Part shown: piece after piece, positions 1 to 8,542 of the stretch
How the letters are laid out: each line of letters begins with the position of its first letter
Position numbering within the stretch: the first letter of the stretch is position 1
DNA from: Ruegeria sp. HKCCD4315
Lineage (GTDB): Bacteria > Pseudomonadota > Alphaproteobacteria > Rhodobacterales > Rhodobacteraceae
Assembly (NCBI RefSeq): GCF_013112245.1
Contig: NZ_WVRN01000001.1
Coordinates: 3,471,001-3,535,000 of the forward strand
Length of the DNA stretch: 64,000 nucleotides
Direction: 5' to 3'
The notes under the pieces: model-generated
What the model was told of the DNA's origin: nothing
Databases searched by the model: none
Seen by the model: the letters and a program-made list of their open reading frames with translations, nothing else
Position numbers and translations under genes: made by a program

Positions 1-18
1 CTGCCGGACGAATTCTGA
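1..18 (+). CDS. 3' end of an upstream gene (partial)
   Basis: The first codons read Leu-Pro-Asp-Glu-Phe and then a TGA that overlaps the next start codon as TGATG. This pattern indicates a translationally coupled upstream gene cut by the window edge. In related alphaproteobacteria a lytic transglycosylase (MltA) gene often precedes the Smr gene, but five residues cannot identify it. Confidence 0.35.
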   Translation: MPDEF

Positions 19-605
19 TGACCCGGCGCAAACTGACGACTGAAGAGATCGAGCTTTGGCGCAAGGTCGCCAAACAAGCCGAACGGATGCATCCGGAAAT
101 TCCACAGACGGTGCATCCGACCTCATTGCCGAAACCCAAGCCGAAAAAAACGCCGAGACCTCGGTTCGAAGCGTTTGAAATTGGTGAGACTCATCAGACA
201 AAACCTAAGCCAAATGATTTGAAGCCATCGGTCACAGATGCGCTGCGCAGAACGCCGGTTCAGATGGACAACAAAGCTTTTGGCCGAATGAAGCGCGGTA
301 AGCTCAAACCGGAAAGCAAACTGGACTTGCACGGCATGCGGGTCGACACGGCGCATCCCGCGCTGATCCGTTTTGTCCTGACAGCGCAGGCACAAGGCAA
401 ACGGTTGGTTTTGGTTGTGACCGGCAAAGGAAAGGATCGGGACGAACCGGGCCCGATTCCGACCCCACGCGGAGTACTCCGAAATCAGGTGCCGCATTGG
501 CTGACCATTCCGCCACTGGCGCAGGCGGTGATGCAGGTTACGCCCGCCCACATAAGCCATGGTGGGGATGGAGCTTATTACGTTTACTTGCGGCGTCTTC
601 GCTAA
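18..605 (+). CDS. Smr/MutS2-type domain protein
   Basis: A 195-residue soluble protein. The basic, proline-rich and probably disordered N-terminal half (about residues 1-90) precedes a Smr domain of about 90 residues. The Smr signature LDLHGM is followed by the conserved TGKG segment and a C-terminal HGGDGAYYVYLR stretch. Smr domains bind or nick nucleic acid, and stand-alone versions have been linked to ribosome-collision rescue; the substrate here is unknown. The start overlaps the stop of the preceding gene, which implies coupling. Its 3' end overlaps the convergent MFS gene by 4 bases. Family assignment is firm and the cellular role is inference. Confidence 0.85.
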   Translation: MTRRKLTTEEIELWRKVAKQAERMHPEIPQTVHPTSLPKPKPKKTPRPRFEAFEIGETHQTKPKPNDLKPSVTDALRRTPVQMDNKAFGRMKRGKLKPESKLDLHGMRVDTAHPALIRFVLTAQAQGKRLVLVVTGKGKDRDEPGPIPTPRGVLRNQVPHWLTIPPLAQAVMQVTPAHISHGGDGAYYVYLRRLR

Positions 606-1822
606 AGGGATCGTGCCGCACGGGTTACACCAACACGGACCAGCGTGCAGACCAGAACAAAAAATCCTCCGGTCCACAGGAACTGAGTATCCAACGAAAC
701 GCCCCAATCGATCAGCACTCCGGTCAGACCCGGACCGATCGCCGAACCCAGAACCATGACCGCTGTTGCCATCGCTTTGATCGCACCGATGTGTCGGGTG
801 CCGTAGAACTCGGCCCAGAAGGCGCTGGGCAACGTGCTGTTTGCCCCGGCGGTGAGCGCCAGAAGAACCAGCCCAAGCGTCGCCCCGGCAATCGAGGTCG
901 TCAGGGCAAGAGTCACAAAACCCAGCGCAATCGGCAGCTGGTAATAGGGTATCATCCGTGCTGTGCCCCATTTGTCCAACGCCCAGCCGGCCGCAAACAT
1001 CGAAAGCAGCGATACCCCGGTATAAACGGGAAACAAGGCGACCAATTGGATATGAGCCCATCCTTTCACTTCAGCCAAATGGACCTGATGAAAAAAGAAG
1101 GCCGTGACAAAAGCCGACGGCCCAAGGACGGCGGGCGCCATAAACCAGAACAACGGGTGTTTCAGCGCATCACGTCGTGTCCAGTGACGGCCTTGCATAC
1201 CGGTGGCTGAATATTCGCTGGCAAGGCTTTGCGGGGTGCGTTCTTCCCTGAGAAGGCGCATCAGAATTGGAATACCCAGCAAAACGATAATGGCTGCAAG
1301 CCCCCACAGCCACCGCCAGTCCAGAAACACCATGGCGGTGACAAATGCCAGCGGCAGCAGCGCCTCTCCGATCGCGTACCCGACCGAAGCAATGGACAAG
1401 GCCTTGCCCCGTGTTGCGGTGAACCAACGGGCCATTGCAACCATCGCAAGATGGGTGCTCATGCCTTGCCCAAACAGGCGCAAAAGAAAGATCACCGCGG
1501 GCAGCAGCAATACCCAGCTGTTCAGCGACATGGCCAGTGCCGCCAACGCCAACCCGGCCAGAACCACAGGTCCCAACATTCGGACGCGGAAAACATCTGT
1601 CAGCCCGCCCGCCCAGATCATCACCAGTGCTGCTACGAGCGTGCCCAGAGAATACAACCCACCCCAGGCCCCGTGGCTGAGGCCGTAAGCAGTGCGAATT
1701 TCACCGGCAAAGACCGAGATAAAGAAGGTCTGCCCAAAACTGGACAGGAAGGTCAGCAGGACTCCGGCTCCCAACCACGCCGCATTGTCAGTTAGAAACC
1801 GACGCAGATTAAACTGCGTCAC
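602..1822 (-). CDS. MFS transporter
   Basis: A 406-residue polytopic membrane protein with about twelve hydrophobic helices, the size and pattern of a major facilitator superfamily permease. The N-terminus (FLSSFGQTFFISVFAGEIR) and the GGLYSLGTL loop resemble the oxalate/formate and monocarboxylate-like branch, but I cannot name a substrate. The start is a GTG that overlaps the TGA of the upstream lipoprotein hydrolase (GTGA), so the two genes are very likely cotranscribed and translationally coupled. Secondary transport across the inner membrane is the only safe functional statement. Confidence 0.8.
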   Translation of the reverse strand: MTQFNLRRFLTDNAAWLGAGVLLTFLSSFGQTFFISVFAGEIRTAYGLSHGAWGGLYSLGTLVAALVMIWAGGLTDVFRVRMLGPVVLAGLALAALAMSLNSWVLLLPAVIFLLRLFGQGMSTHLAMVAMARWFTATRGKALSIASVGYAIGEALLPLAFVTAMVFLDWRWLWGLAAIIVLLGIPILMRLLREERTPQSLASEYSATGMQGRHWTRRDALKHPLFWFMAPAVLGPSAFVTAFFFHQVHLAEVKGWAHIQLVALFPVYTGVSLLSMFAAGWALDKWGTARMIPYYQLPIALGFVTLALTTSIAGATLGLVLLALTAGANSTLPSAFWAEFYGTRHIGAIKAMATAVMVLGSAIGPGLTGVLIDWGVSLDTQFLWTGGFFVLVCTLVRVGVTRAARSL

Positions 1823-2919
1823 GGTGTGGTCACCTCGGCCTGTCCGGTTTCGGTCAATACAATTTCAGTGGCGCCATCGGGATTGCGTTCGCTGGGCGGC
1901 ACGAGAATATCGATGGCCTGCCGATCTTCGCGCCCGAACGTGCTGTTGATGCGCCGCAACGAGCTGAGGATCGACAGCAGCGCCGGAGAGGTTGCGGCGA
2001 CGAAATGCGAGGACGCAGCATCGCTGTTGAAAGCGGTGGTATCGATCACGCTGATCGGGAATTCTTCAAGCGAGGTGATCGAGCTGATGTTTCCAAGCCT
2101 TTCACCCTCATCAGTGCCGCGCAGACGAGCCGAGATATTCAGGATTTTGTCCTTTTGGGATACCATAACAAGAAACGGGTCGGGTGGATTGTCGATGCGT
2201 TTCATTTGCGAGCGAAACAGATCCAGATCCAGATCCGGTGAGATCAGCACGACACCTTCGAGGTTTCTTTTCGCCCACCCGGGTTCCTGCAGCTCAGCTT
2301 GTCGCATCATTTCCATCGACAAGGCGCCGCCCATGGAATGTGCAACCAGAATAACGCGCTTTACGCCCATGGCCTTGAGTTCGCGGATGGTCTGCTCCAG
2401 CCCGTCGCGGGCGAACAGCATGCTGTCCAGGTCATAGGCATACCCATAGCCGGTTGCTCGGCTAGGCCATGAATACACCAGCGTCGATCCCGGAAGACCG
2501 ATGTCATGGGTCAGTTGAGCGGCGCGGAAGATCGTTTCGGTCTGAGTCGAGTTATAGCCGTGTACAAAAATCGTAACGTCGTCCTGACCGCGCAGGTGTT
2601 CGCGCAGACCTTGCGGGCCGTTCAACTCTGTCACGCCTGTCAGAACAAATTCTTTCTGCGGGTTGGGGTTTGCATATGAGAATTTAAGCGTACCCGGAGT
2701 ATGTGTCGGCGGAATGGAAACAGTCGTTTCCAGAAACTGGAGCGACTCGCCACGCCGGAATCCATAAGATCCATCGACTTCGCGCGCTCGGGTCGTACTG
2801 GCAAAAATCGTTTCAGGTGTACCAACAGCCACAGCCGATGGAACAATTTCGGACACAGTCCGATCAACACAGGCGCTCAGCGAAAGGGACAAGAGTAAGA
2901 CGATGAAATAGCGCAGCAC
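1819..2919 (-). CDS. Alpha/beta hydrolase lipoprotein (DUF900 family)
   Basis: A 366-residue protein with a lipoprotein signal peptide ending LSLSAC, so it is probably membrane-anchored and exported. The core is an alpha/beta hydrolase of the DUF900 type: FVHGYN forms the oxyanion loop, VYSWPSR is a family hallmark, and VAHSMGG contains the nucleophilic serine. Family members are esterase- or lipase-like, and the substrate is unknown. The start is a GTG preceded by a GAGGG ribosome-binding site. The gene is coupled to the downstream MFS permease by a 4-base overlap, which hints at export or processing of a shared substrate; that link is inference. Confidence 0.8.
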   Translation of the reverse strand: MLRYFIVLLLSLSLSACVDRTVSEIVPSAVAVGTPETIFASTTRAREVDGSYGFRRGESLQFLETTVSIPPTHTPGTLKFSYANPNPQKEFVLTGVTELNGPQGLREHLRGQDDVTIFVHGYNSTQTETIFRAAQLTHDIGLPGSTLVYSWPSRATGYGYAYDLDSMLFARDGLEQTIRELKAMGVKRVILVAHSMGGALSMEMMRQAELQEPGWAKRNLEGVVLISPDLDLDLFRSQMKRIDNPPDPFLVMVSQKDKILNISARLRGTDEGERLGNISSITSLEEFPISVIDTTAFNSDAASSHFVAATSPALLSILSSLRRINSTFGREDRQAIDILVPPSERNPDGATEIVLTETGQAEVTTP

Positions 2920-3017
2920 GTGCCAGCCCTCGGGTTGAATCGTGCTTACGCTATCTTATTCTCGCTCAGCGTCCAGCGTCGAACGTCTGAAAGAGCGGCA
3001 AAAAACGGCTGGCCCTG

Positions 3018-4325
3018 TTACAAAACGTAGCGGCTCAGGTCTGCGGACTTGGTCAATTCACCAAGATTGTCACTGACGAATTGCGCATCGACAGTGATCT
3101 CTGTTCCGGCCTTGTCCGGTGCAGCAAATGAGAGGTCTTCGAACACGCGCTCCATCACCGTGTAAAGCCGCCGCGCGCCGATATTTTCAACGCTCTGGTT
3201 CACGTCTGCAGCAATCCTAGCCAGTGCGGCAATGCCGTCTTCAGTAAAGCTGACCGTGACCTCTTCGGTCCCCATCAGGGCGGTGTACTGTCTGGTCAGG
3301 GCGTTGTCGGTTTCGGTTAGAATGCGCACGAAGTCCTCTTCGGTGAGCGCACGCAGTTCAACGCGGATGGGCAGACGGCCCTGCAGTTCTGGCAGAAGGT
3401 CCGAAGGTTTGGCGATGTGGAACGCGCCTGAGGCGATGAACAGGATATGGTCGGTTTTTACCGGGCCGTGTTTGGTGCTGACGGTGGTGCCTTCGATCAG
3501 AGGTAGCAGGTCGCGCTGCACCCCTTCGCGGCTGACATCGCCACCGCGCGCGTCCGAACGGGCGCAGACCTTGTCGATCTCATCAAGGAAAACGATCCCG
3601 TTTTGCTCGACCGCCTCGAGGGCAACCCGATTGACGGTTTCGTCATCCAGCAGCTTGTCGGCCTCTTCTCCGATCAGCGCGTCATAGCTTTCAGCGACCG
3701 TCATGCGTTTCTTAACGGTTCGTCCGCCAAACGCTTTACCGAAAATGTCACCCAGATTCATCATGCCCATCTGACTGCCCGGCTGACCGGGAATGTCGAA
3801 CATCGGCATCGGGTTTGAAGTGTCGGAGAGCTCCAGCTCGATCACCGTGTCATCCAGTTCTCCGGCTTTCAGTTTCTTGCGAAACATCTCGCGCGTGCCT
3901 TCGCGGGCGTCTTCGCCTGCTATTGCGGCAATCACGCGATCTTCGGCGGCCTGATGCGCGCGCGCCTTAACATCCTCTCGCATGTATTCGCGGGTTTGGA
4001 CAATGGCTGCATCCGCCAGATCACGAACGATTTGCTCGACATCTCGACCGACATAACCAACCTCGGTGAACTTTGTGGCCTCGACCTTGATAAAGGGCGC
4101 ACGGGCCAGTTTGGCCAGACGTCGGCTGATCTCGGTCTTGCCGACACCGGTCGGGCCGATCATGAGAATGTTCTTGGGGTAGACTTCGTCCCGAATGTCG
4201 TCCGCCAGCTGTTTGCGCCGCCAACGATTACGCAAGGCAACGGCCACCGCTCGTTTGGCATCCTTCTGGCCAATAATAAAGCGGTCCAGTTCCGAGACAA
4301 TCTCGCGCGGGGTCAGGTCGGTCAT
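3018..4325 (-). CDS. hslU: ATP-dependent protease ATPase subunit HslU
   Basis: A 435-residue AAA+ unfoldase that forms hexamers and feeds substrates to the HslV peptidase. Walker A GPTGVGKT lies at residues 57-64 and Walker B is VFLDEIDKV near residue 250. The N-terminal [17 protein letters not shown] segment and the C-terminal SRYVL tail that docks into HslV are both typical, as is the length. It is usually directly downstream of hslV; here about 2 kb with two plus-strand genes separates them. A perfect 10-bp palindrome sits just upstream of the start. Confidence 0.97.
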   Translation of the reverse strand: MTDLTPREIVSELDRFIIGQKDAKRAVAVALRNRWRRKQLADDIRDEVYPKNILMIGPTGVGKTEISRRLAKLARAPFIKVEATKFTEVGYVGRDVEQIVRDLADAAIVQTREYMREDVKARAHQAAEDRVIAAIAGEDAREGTREMFRKKLKAGELDDTVIELELSDTSNPMPMFDIPGQPGSQMGMMNLGDIFGKAFGGRTVKKRMTVAESYDALIGEEADKLLDDETVNRVALEAVEQNGIVFLDEIDKVCARSDARGGDVSREGVQRDLLPLIEGTTVSTKHGPVKTDHILFIASGAFHIAKPSDLLPELQGRLPIRVELRALTEEDFVRILTETDNALTRQYTALMGTEEVTVSFTEDGIAALARIAADVNQSVENIGARRLYTVMERVFEDLSFAAPDKAGTEITVDAQFVSDNLGELTKSADLSRYVL

Positions 4326-4342
4326 GTGTATTCAATCCGGTT

Positions 4343-4352
4343 GTTTCGAAAC
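4343..4352. promoter_or_regulatory. 10-bp palindrome upstream of hslU
   Basis: GTTTCGAAAC is a perfect palindrome 18 bases upstream of the hslU ATG, flanked by GGTT on the left and GGAACC on the right, so it could extend as an imperfect operator or a small hairpin in the leader. No regulator is identified. Confidence 0.25.
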
Positions 4353-4523
4353 GGAACCTAATCATAAGACGGGAAAACACAAGCTGATCACGGAAAACTC
4401 ACGCCAACTCACGGGGTGCACACGGAAATTCGTGCCGATGTGAATCGCCATGGGTGCAGCACGTACGGCATAGTTTTTGCGACGGGCAAACCTGCCTGCA
4501 TCTATCAATGGAGATATCAAATC

Positions 4524-4925
4524 ATGATGACTCGTCGATCGCTTTTTGTGAAAGCTGCTGCCACGGGCGCAGCGCTCACCCTGGCCGGTACCACCACTGC
4601 CCTGGCCGGCGGCGCCAAAAAGAAAGGCTCGTTCGAGGGTCGCTCGAACCACATCACCACCGGTTCGGTGAAACTGGTCAAGGATGGCGACCGTTATATC
4701 GTTGAACTGGGCGAGGATTTCTCGCTGGACAACGGCCCCGACCCGCGTGTCGCATTTGGTAAGGATGGCAAATATGCCCCCGACAGCAAACTGGGCGCAC
4801 TGCTGCACCTAACCGGCAAGCAATCTTATGCCGTGCCGCCGACCATGGATGTGTCGGGTTACAACGAAGTGTACATCTGGTGCGAAGTCGCCGGTGTGCC
4901 GCTGGGCGTTGCATCACTGAAGTAA
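4524..4925 (+). CDS. DM13-domain protein with Tat-type signal
   Basis: A 133-residue exported protein. The start at 4524 (a second ATG follows at once) has a GGAGA ribosome-binding site 9 bases upstream; a longer reading frame from 4416 lacks one. The N-terminus has a twin arginine (TRRSLFVKAAATG), then a hydrophobic stretch and an ALAGG cleavage region, which fits a Tat signal. The rest is one DM13 domain of about 100 residues. It includes GSFEGRSNH at its start, the LGALLHLTGKQ segment and a single cysteine in YIWCEVAGVPLG. DM13 domains are proposed redox or electron-transfer modules. A hairpin follows the stop codon. Partner and substrate are unknown. Confidence 0.8.
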   Translation: MMTRRSLFVKAAATGAALTLAGTTTALAGGAKKKGSFEGRSNHITTGSVKLVKDGDRYIVELGEDFSLDNGPDPRVAFGKDGKYAPDSKLGALLHLTGKQSYAVPPTMDVSGYNEVYIWCEVAGVPLGVASLK

Positions 4926-4933
4926 CCACTCAG

Positions 4934-4962
4934 GTCAGAGGCCGACCCCCCCGGCCTCTGAC
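4934..4962 (+). terminator. Hairpin after the DM13 gene
   Basis: GTCAGAGGCC and GGCCTCTGAC form a perfect 10-bp stem around a C-rich loop, starting 9 bases after the stop codon. There is no T-run, so it may be a terminator or an mRNA-stabilising hairpin. Confidence 0.5.
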
Positions 4963-4972
4963 ACGGCTTAAC

Positions 4973-5072
4973 AGCGTTTCGGCTTTAACTTGCGACGTGA
5001 ATACCCTGCCATTCTTCAAGCGTTCTCAGGACATTCGCGCCGCAGGATTATTCAGACAAAACCCGAAACGCT
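4973..5072. repeat. Inverted repeat in the DM13-MFS intergenic region
   Basis: AGCGTTTCGG at 4973-4982 is exactly inverted as CCGAAACGCT at 5063-5072, with 80 bases between the arms. Extending each arm by four bases keeps 13 of 14 positions. No coding sequence lies inside. The GTTTCG core also occurs in the palindrome upstream of hslU. Confidence 0.5.
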
Positions 5073-5134
5073 TTAGGTAACAGAGCAACTGTCTGTTACA
5101 CTTGCCCCAAGGTATTGGAACCGGGGGCGTTTTT

Positions 5135-6376
5135 ATGACCAAGATTGCCAAGATCACCTTATTGTTCGTGGTATTTGTCGACCTGATCGGGCAAGGTCTG
5201 GTCTTTCCAATCATCAACTCGCTCATCATGGAGACCAAGTCCGGGTTCCTGCCGGACAGCACACCAGTGGGGCGACGCCACTTTTATTATGGCCTCGTGA
5301 TTGGATGTTTCTTCCTGTCCTGGTTTCTTGGGGTCGTTTACGTCTCGAAGGTCTCGGATTCTATCGGGCGCAAGAACGCGCTGTTGGTCTGTCTGGGTGG
5401 AGCACTGATCGGTTATGCGCTGACCATCGCGGCGCTTTACATGAATAGCCTGTTGCTGCTGATCGTCGGGCGCTCGATCACCGGGTTCACGGCTGGCAAT
5501 CAGCCCATCGCGCAGGCGGCGATGATTGATGGCAGCACCGATGCGGCCGACCGCGACCGCAACATGGGCTATATCGTGACTGGCGTCAGCTTTGGTCTGG
5601 TGGGCGGCCCGATTATCGGAGCGGTCCTGTCCGACGCGGCCTTGTTGGGCAGTTACGCAACCCTGAAAACCCCGTTCTACGGCGCATTTGTTCTGGTTCT
5701 GATTGCCATCTTCCTGGTCACAACCTTCTTCAAGGACACCCGGACCGAGCGCGAACCCTTTGTATTCCGCCCACGTGATATCACCGACAGCCTGATCGCC
5801 GTGCGTGGGCATCCGATGGTTCTGAAAATCCTGCCGGTTTACGCATTCTTCATGATCGCCAACGTCACTTTCTATGTTTTCGTCGACAACTTTCTGACGA
5901 GCGCATTTGGATACGGTGTGATCGGTGGCAGCATGGCCATGGTGGTGATCGGCTTTGCGCTGGCGTTCTCGAGCACTTTCCTCGTCAAGCCCGCGCAAGA
6001 ACGTTTCAGCAAACACCAGATCATCTATACGTCTCTCATCGTGATGGTGATTTGCGGCCTGGCCTTTGCCTTCAGCCCCAGCGGTGTGCTCAGCTATGTG
6101 CCGGTCTTCTTCTTTTACTTCCTGTTCGGTGTCGCATATCCAACCATGCTGGGCCTGTTCTCGTCCAGCGTCAGTGAGACGGACCAAGGCTGGGTCATGG
6201 GCGTGACCACGGCGGTCTTCTGTCTGGCGGGTGGGATTATGTCCCTGATCGGCGGCGGGTTGATGAGCATCGACATCCGCGTGCCTTACTACATCGTGGT
6301 CATCGCTGCGATCTTCGGCCTGATCGGAATGCACCGTCGCTGGAAAGGGAAAGAGATCAAGGCATTGTTAGCCTGA
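5135..6376 (+). CDS. MFS transporter (drug-efflux-like)
   Basis: A 413-residue permease with about twelve transmembrane helices. The start at 5135 is preferred because a G-rich GGGGG Shine-Dalgarno lies 7 bases upstream and the first helix begins directly ([19 protein letters not shown]). The loop [11 protein letters not shown] matches the MFS signature between helices 2 and 3, and [12 protein letters not shown] resembles the drug:proton antiporter branch. The substrate is unknown. Its 3' end overlaps that of hslV by 9 bases in convergent orientation. Together with the DM13 gene it separates hslV from hslU. Confidence 0.82.
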   Translation: MTKIAKITLLFVVFVDLIGQGLVFPIINSLIMETKSGFLPDSTPVGRRHFYYGLVIGCFFLSWFLGVVYVSKVSDSIGRKNALLVCLGGALIGYALTIAALYMNSLLLLIVGRSITGFTAGNQPIAQAAMIDGSTDAADRDRNMGYIVTGVSFGLVGGPIIGAVLSDAALLGSYATLKTPFYGAFVLVLIAIFLVTTFFKDTRTEREPFVFRPRDITDSLIAVRGHPMVLKILPVYAFFMIANVTFYVFVDNFLTSAFGYGVIGGSMAMVVIGFALAFSSTFLVKPAQERFSKHQIIYTSLIVMVICGLAFAFSPSGVLSYVPVFFFYFLFGVAYPTMLGLFSSSVSETDQGWVMGVTTAVFCLAGGIMSLIGGGLMSIDIRVPYYIVVIAAIFGLIGMHRRWKGKEIKALLA

Positions 6377-6925
6377 AATGGTTTCAACCGTCAGATTGCC
6401 GTTTGTATAAACGCAAATATCGGCGGCAATCGCCATGGCTTTGCGCGCTACCTGCTCGGCTTCTTTGTCGCTGTCCATCATCGCGCGGGCCGCGGCTAGT
6501 GCAAAGTTCCCGCCCGATCCGATGGCCGCCACGTTGTGCTCAGGCTCCAGCACGTCCCCTGCCCCAGTGATGACCAGCAAATCCTTGCCGTCGGTGACGA
6601 TCAGCATCGCCTCAAGCTTTTGTAGGTATTTGTCGGTGCGCCAGTCCTTGGCCAGTTCGACCGAAGCGCGGGCCAGTTGGCCGGGTGTGGCCTCAAGCTT
6701 GGCTTCCAAACGTTCCAGCAGTGTGAAAGCATCTGCGGTCGATCCGGCAAAACCTGCCACAACCTCGAATCCGCCGGGCGACAAACGGCGTACTTTGCGG
6801 GCCGTTCCCTTGATCACGGTCTGACCAAGGCTGACCTGACCATCACCGGCTATGACAACCTGACCGTTCTTTTTGACGCCAATGATCGTCGTGCCGTGCC
6901 AACCGGGAAAGTCGTTATCTGCCAT
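6368..6925 (-). CDS. hslV: ATP-dependent protease peptidase subunit HslV
   Basis: A 185-residue threonine peptidase, proteasome beta-like, which forms the dodecameric core that works with HslU. The start at 6925 follows a CGGAG ribosome-binding site; the reading frame extends upstream without a better start. The catalytic threonine follows HG in the segment [12 protein letters not shown] (Thr12), so an 11-residue propeptide would be removed. [14 protein letters not shown] and the C-terminal [10 protein letters not shown] are conserved. The length is typical for the alphaproteobacterial form. The gene points toward hslU, but two opposite-strand genes lie between them. Confidence 0.96.
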   Translation of the reverse strand: MADNDFPGWHGTTIIGVKKNGQVVIAGDGQVSLGQTVIKGTARKVRRLSPGGFEVVAGFAGSTADAFTLLERLEAKLEATPGQLARASVELAKDWRTDKYLQKLEAMLIVTDGKDLLVITGAGDVLEPEHNVAAIGSGGNFALAAARAMMDSDKEAEQVARKAMAIAADICVYTNGNLTVETISG

Positions 6926-7122
6926 GATCGTCTCCGTTTTCGCTGGCGGTATATATGGGCCGGGTAAGGTGTTGGCGCAACCCGTTCTTAAAGTGCCCAA
7001 AAGATATGCAGAAAATGCAATCCGGGGTTACCAGACCAGCAATTGTGAGTCCAAGCGCGCGGGACTACATGAGGCTTACAACCGACAACGGGTCGGCTGT
7101 TTCACATCTAAGGACTGCGCAC

Positions 7123-7317
7123 ATGGCAACCACAGCTAACATTCATGCGCCGCTCGGAGCAGCTACCATCCTGCACGTGGCGGACGCGTTCTCAAACGTC
7201 GTCAAATCTGTTGCGAAATGGAACGACGCACGTAAAACACGGAACCTTCTGTCGGAGCTCAGCGACGCACAGCTGGAAGACATCGGTCTGACCCGCGAAA
7301 GCATCGCAAATATCTGA
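7123..7317 (+). CDS. DUF1127 small basic protein
   Basis: A 64-residue protein ending in a DUF1127 domain of about 40 residues. It has the usual pattern of a tryptophan-containing basic helix (VAKWNDARKTRNLLSEL) followed by LSDAQLEDIGLTRESI. Family members are small arginine/lysine-rich proteins abundant in alphaproteobacteria, with roles reported in RNA turnover and in phosphate or stress physiology; the function of this copy is unknown. The start was chosen because the domain needs only this length; a reading frame from 6955 runs into the hslV 5' region. A Rho-independent terminator follows. Confidence 0.8.
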   Translation: MATTANIHAPLGAATILHVADAFSNVVKSVAKWNDARKTRNLLSELSDAQLEDIGLTRESIANI

Positions 7318-7345
7318 TCCTTCGTCTGGATTACCGAATTGGAAC

Positions 7346-7376
7346 AGCCGCCCGGAACCCCGAGCGGCTTTTTCTT
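7346..7376 (+). terminator. Rho-independent terminator after the DUF1127 gene
   Basis: AGCCGC pairs with GCGGCT around a 12-base loop, followed by a TTTTTCTTT tail. It lies 28 bases after the stop codon and just before the convergent Lin0512 gene. Confidence 0.75.
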
Positions 7377-7378
7377 TG

Positions 7379-7741
7379 TCAGCTTTGTACGTATTTCCCC
7401 GACAAGTCGGGTAGAAATGCTTCGACCGCTGCGGTTGCAACCACGTGTTTAGTGCCGGCCTCGTTATCCATCACGTCCAGCCCGCCTTTGACCGCGCGTA
7501 CTTCGGCACGGCCCCGCGGCAGATCGGCAGCAACCAGATCACAATCCACCTGATCAGGCTTTTGGACACCAATGGTCACGCTGACACGCATTTGGGAATG
7601 ATCAATACCCAGTTTGGAAAACAGTGTGATTGATGAATGATGCAACGCATCCTGCACCGCGCGGCGCGCCGCTTTGGTATAATCCTGACCGTATAGGTCG
7701 TTGCCCGTTCCCATCTCCAGAATGATGCGTTTTTCACTCAT
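7379..7741 (-). CDS. Lin0512 family protein (second of tandem pair)
   Basis: A 120-residue protein of the Lin0512 family, recognised from the RIILEMGTGNDLYGQDYTKAA start, the IGVQKPDQVD segment and the VKGGLDV motif near the end. The family is conserved and has no established function that I can name. It is a diverged paralogue of the gene immediately upstream: both carry a G(M/T)G-x-D-Y-T-x-A pattern, IGVQKPDQVD and KGGLD. Start and upstream stop overlap as ATGA, so the two are made from one message and probably form a heteromer; the complex is inference. Confidence 0.75.
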   Translation of the reverse strand: MSEKRIILEMGTGNDLYGQDYTKAARRAVQDALHHSSITLFSKLGIDHSQMRVSVTIGVQKPDQVDCDLVAADLPRGRAEVRAVKGGLDVMDNEAGTKHVVATAAVEAFLPDLSGKYVQS

Positions 7742-8088
7742 TGCGCGGGCTCCATGTCAAAGGAAACGATCAGGGCGGCGTTTGCGATGACCGTGCACCC
7801 GTCCCCATGTGGCTTTTCGATATCCAGCCCACCTTTGGTGACGGTGATATTCGGCTGACCATAAGGAAAGATTGCCTTCAGCGCGTCAGTGTCCACCTGA
7901 TCTGGTTTCTGCACCCCGATTTCGGCATCGATGATCATTGCCTCTTTAGGAAACCCGAACAGTTCGGCCATGTTGACCGAGTTGTGCCACAGCGCATCCT
8001 TGATCGCCCGTAACGACGCCTCGGTATAGTCCATTCGGCGCAGGGATGTACCCATGCCGAATTCTACAAGAACACGCGTTTTTGCCAT
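7738..8088 (-). CDS. Lin0512 family protein (first of tandem pair)
   Basis: A 116-residue Lin0512 family protein beginning MAKTRVLVEFGMGTSLRRMDY. The start at 8088 has GGAG 6 bases upstream; the frame is open further up, but that would put the ribosome-binding site inside the gene. It shares IGVQKPDQVD and VTKGGLDIE with its downstream partner while the rest has diverged strongly, so the duplication is old. No catalytic residue is evident by eye. The gene lies directly downstream of the trxA terminator on the same strand, so read-through from the trxA operon is possible. Confidence 0.75.
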   Translation of the reverse strand: MAKTRVLVEFGMGTSLRRMDYTEASLRAIKDALWHNSVNMAELFGFPKEAMIIDAEIGVQKPDQVDTDALKAIFPYGQPNITVTKGGLDIEKPHGDGCTVIANAALIVSFDMEPAQ

Positions 8089-8110
8089 TGGTTTCTCCGA
8101 CATATAAAAC

Positions 8111-8140
8111 AAAAAAGGCGCCCCGATCTGAGGCGCCTTT
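8111..8140 (-). terminator. Rho-independent terminator of trxA
   Basis: On the minus strand AAAGGCGCC pairs with GGCGCCTTT around an 8-base loop and runs into a T-stretch (TTTTTTG). It lies about 22 bases after the trxA stop and separates trxA from the Lin0512 pair. Confidence 0.85.
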
Positions 8141-8162
8141 GAAACGTTCTGCTAGGACCAGA

Positions 8163-8483
8163 TCAGATGGATTCGTCGATCCAGCTTTGCAGTGCGGCCT
8201 TGGGTGCTGCACCTGCGCGGTTGGAAACAACCTGACCGTCCTTGAAGATGAACAGCGCGGGGATACCGCGTACGCCCATCGCAGCGGCAGAGTTCGGGTT
8301 GCTGTCCACATCCACCTTGGCGATTTTCACCTTGTCGCCATACTCGGCGGCCAGCTCTTCCAGTGCGGGGCCGATTTGCTTGCAGGGGCCGCACCATTCT
8401 GCCCAGAAGTCCACGACCACGGGAACGGTCGAGTTCTTGACTTCGGCGTCAAAGGTGTCGTCGGTAACGGCTACGGTCGACAT
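8163..8483 (-). CDS. trxA: Thioredoxin
   Basis: A 106-residue cytoplasmic disulfide reductase, the standard thioredoxin length. The active site WCGPC is at residues 30-34, and the cis-proline segment [11 protein letters not shown] is present. The start at 8483 is preceded by an AGGAGACAG ribosome-binding site; longer in-frame starts reach into addA and are not needed. It is the last gene of the tsaE-amgK-murU-addB-addA series, 59 bases after addA. The addA-trxA neighbourhood is common in Rhodobacterales. Confidence 0.97.
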   Translation of the reverse strand: MSTVAVTDDTFDAEVKNSTVPVVVDFWAEWCGPCKQIGPALEELAAEYGDKVKIAKVDVDSNPNSAAAMGVRGIPALFIFKDGQVVSNRAGAAPKAALQSWIDESI

Positions 8484-8542
8484 ATTCTGTCTCCTGAATG
8501 GGGTAACTCGGGAACAGAACGTAGGTGCCGCGTGGGGTAAGG

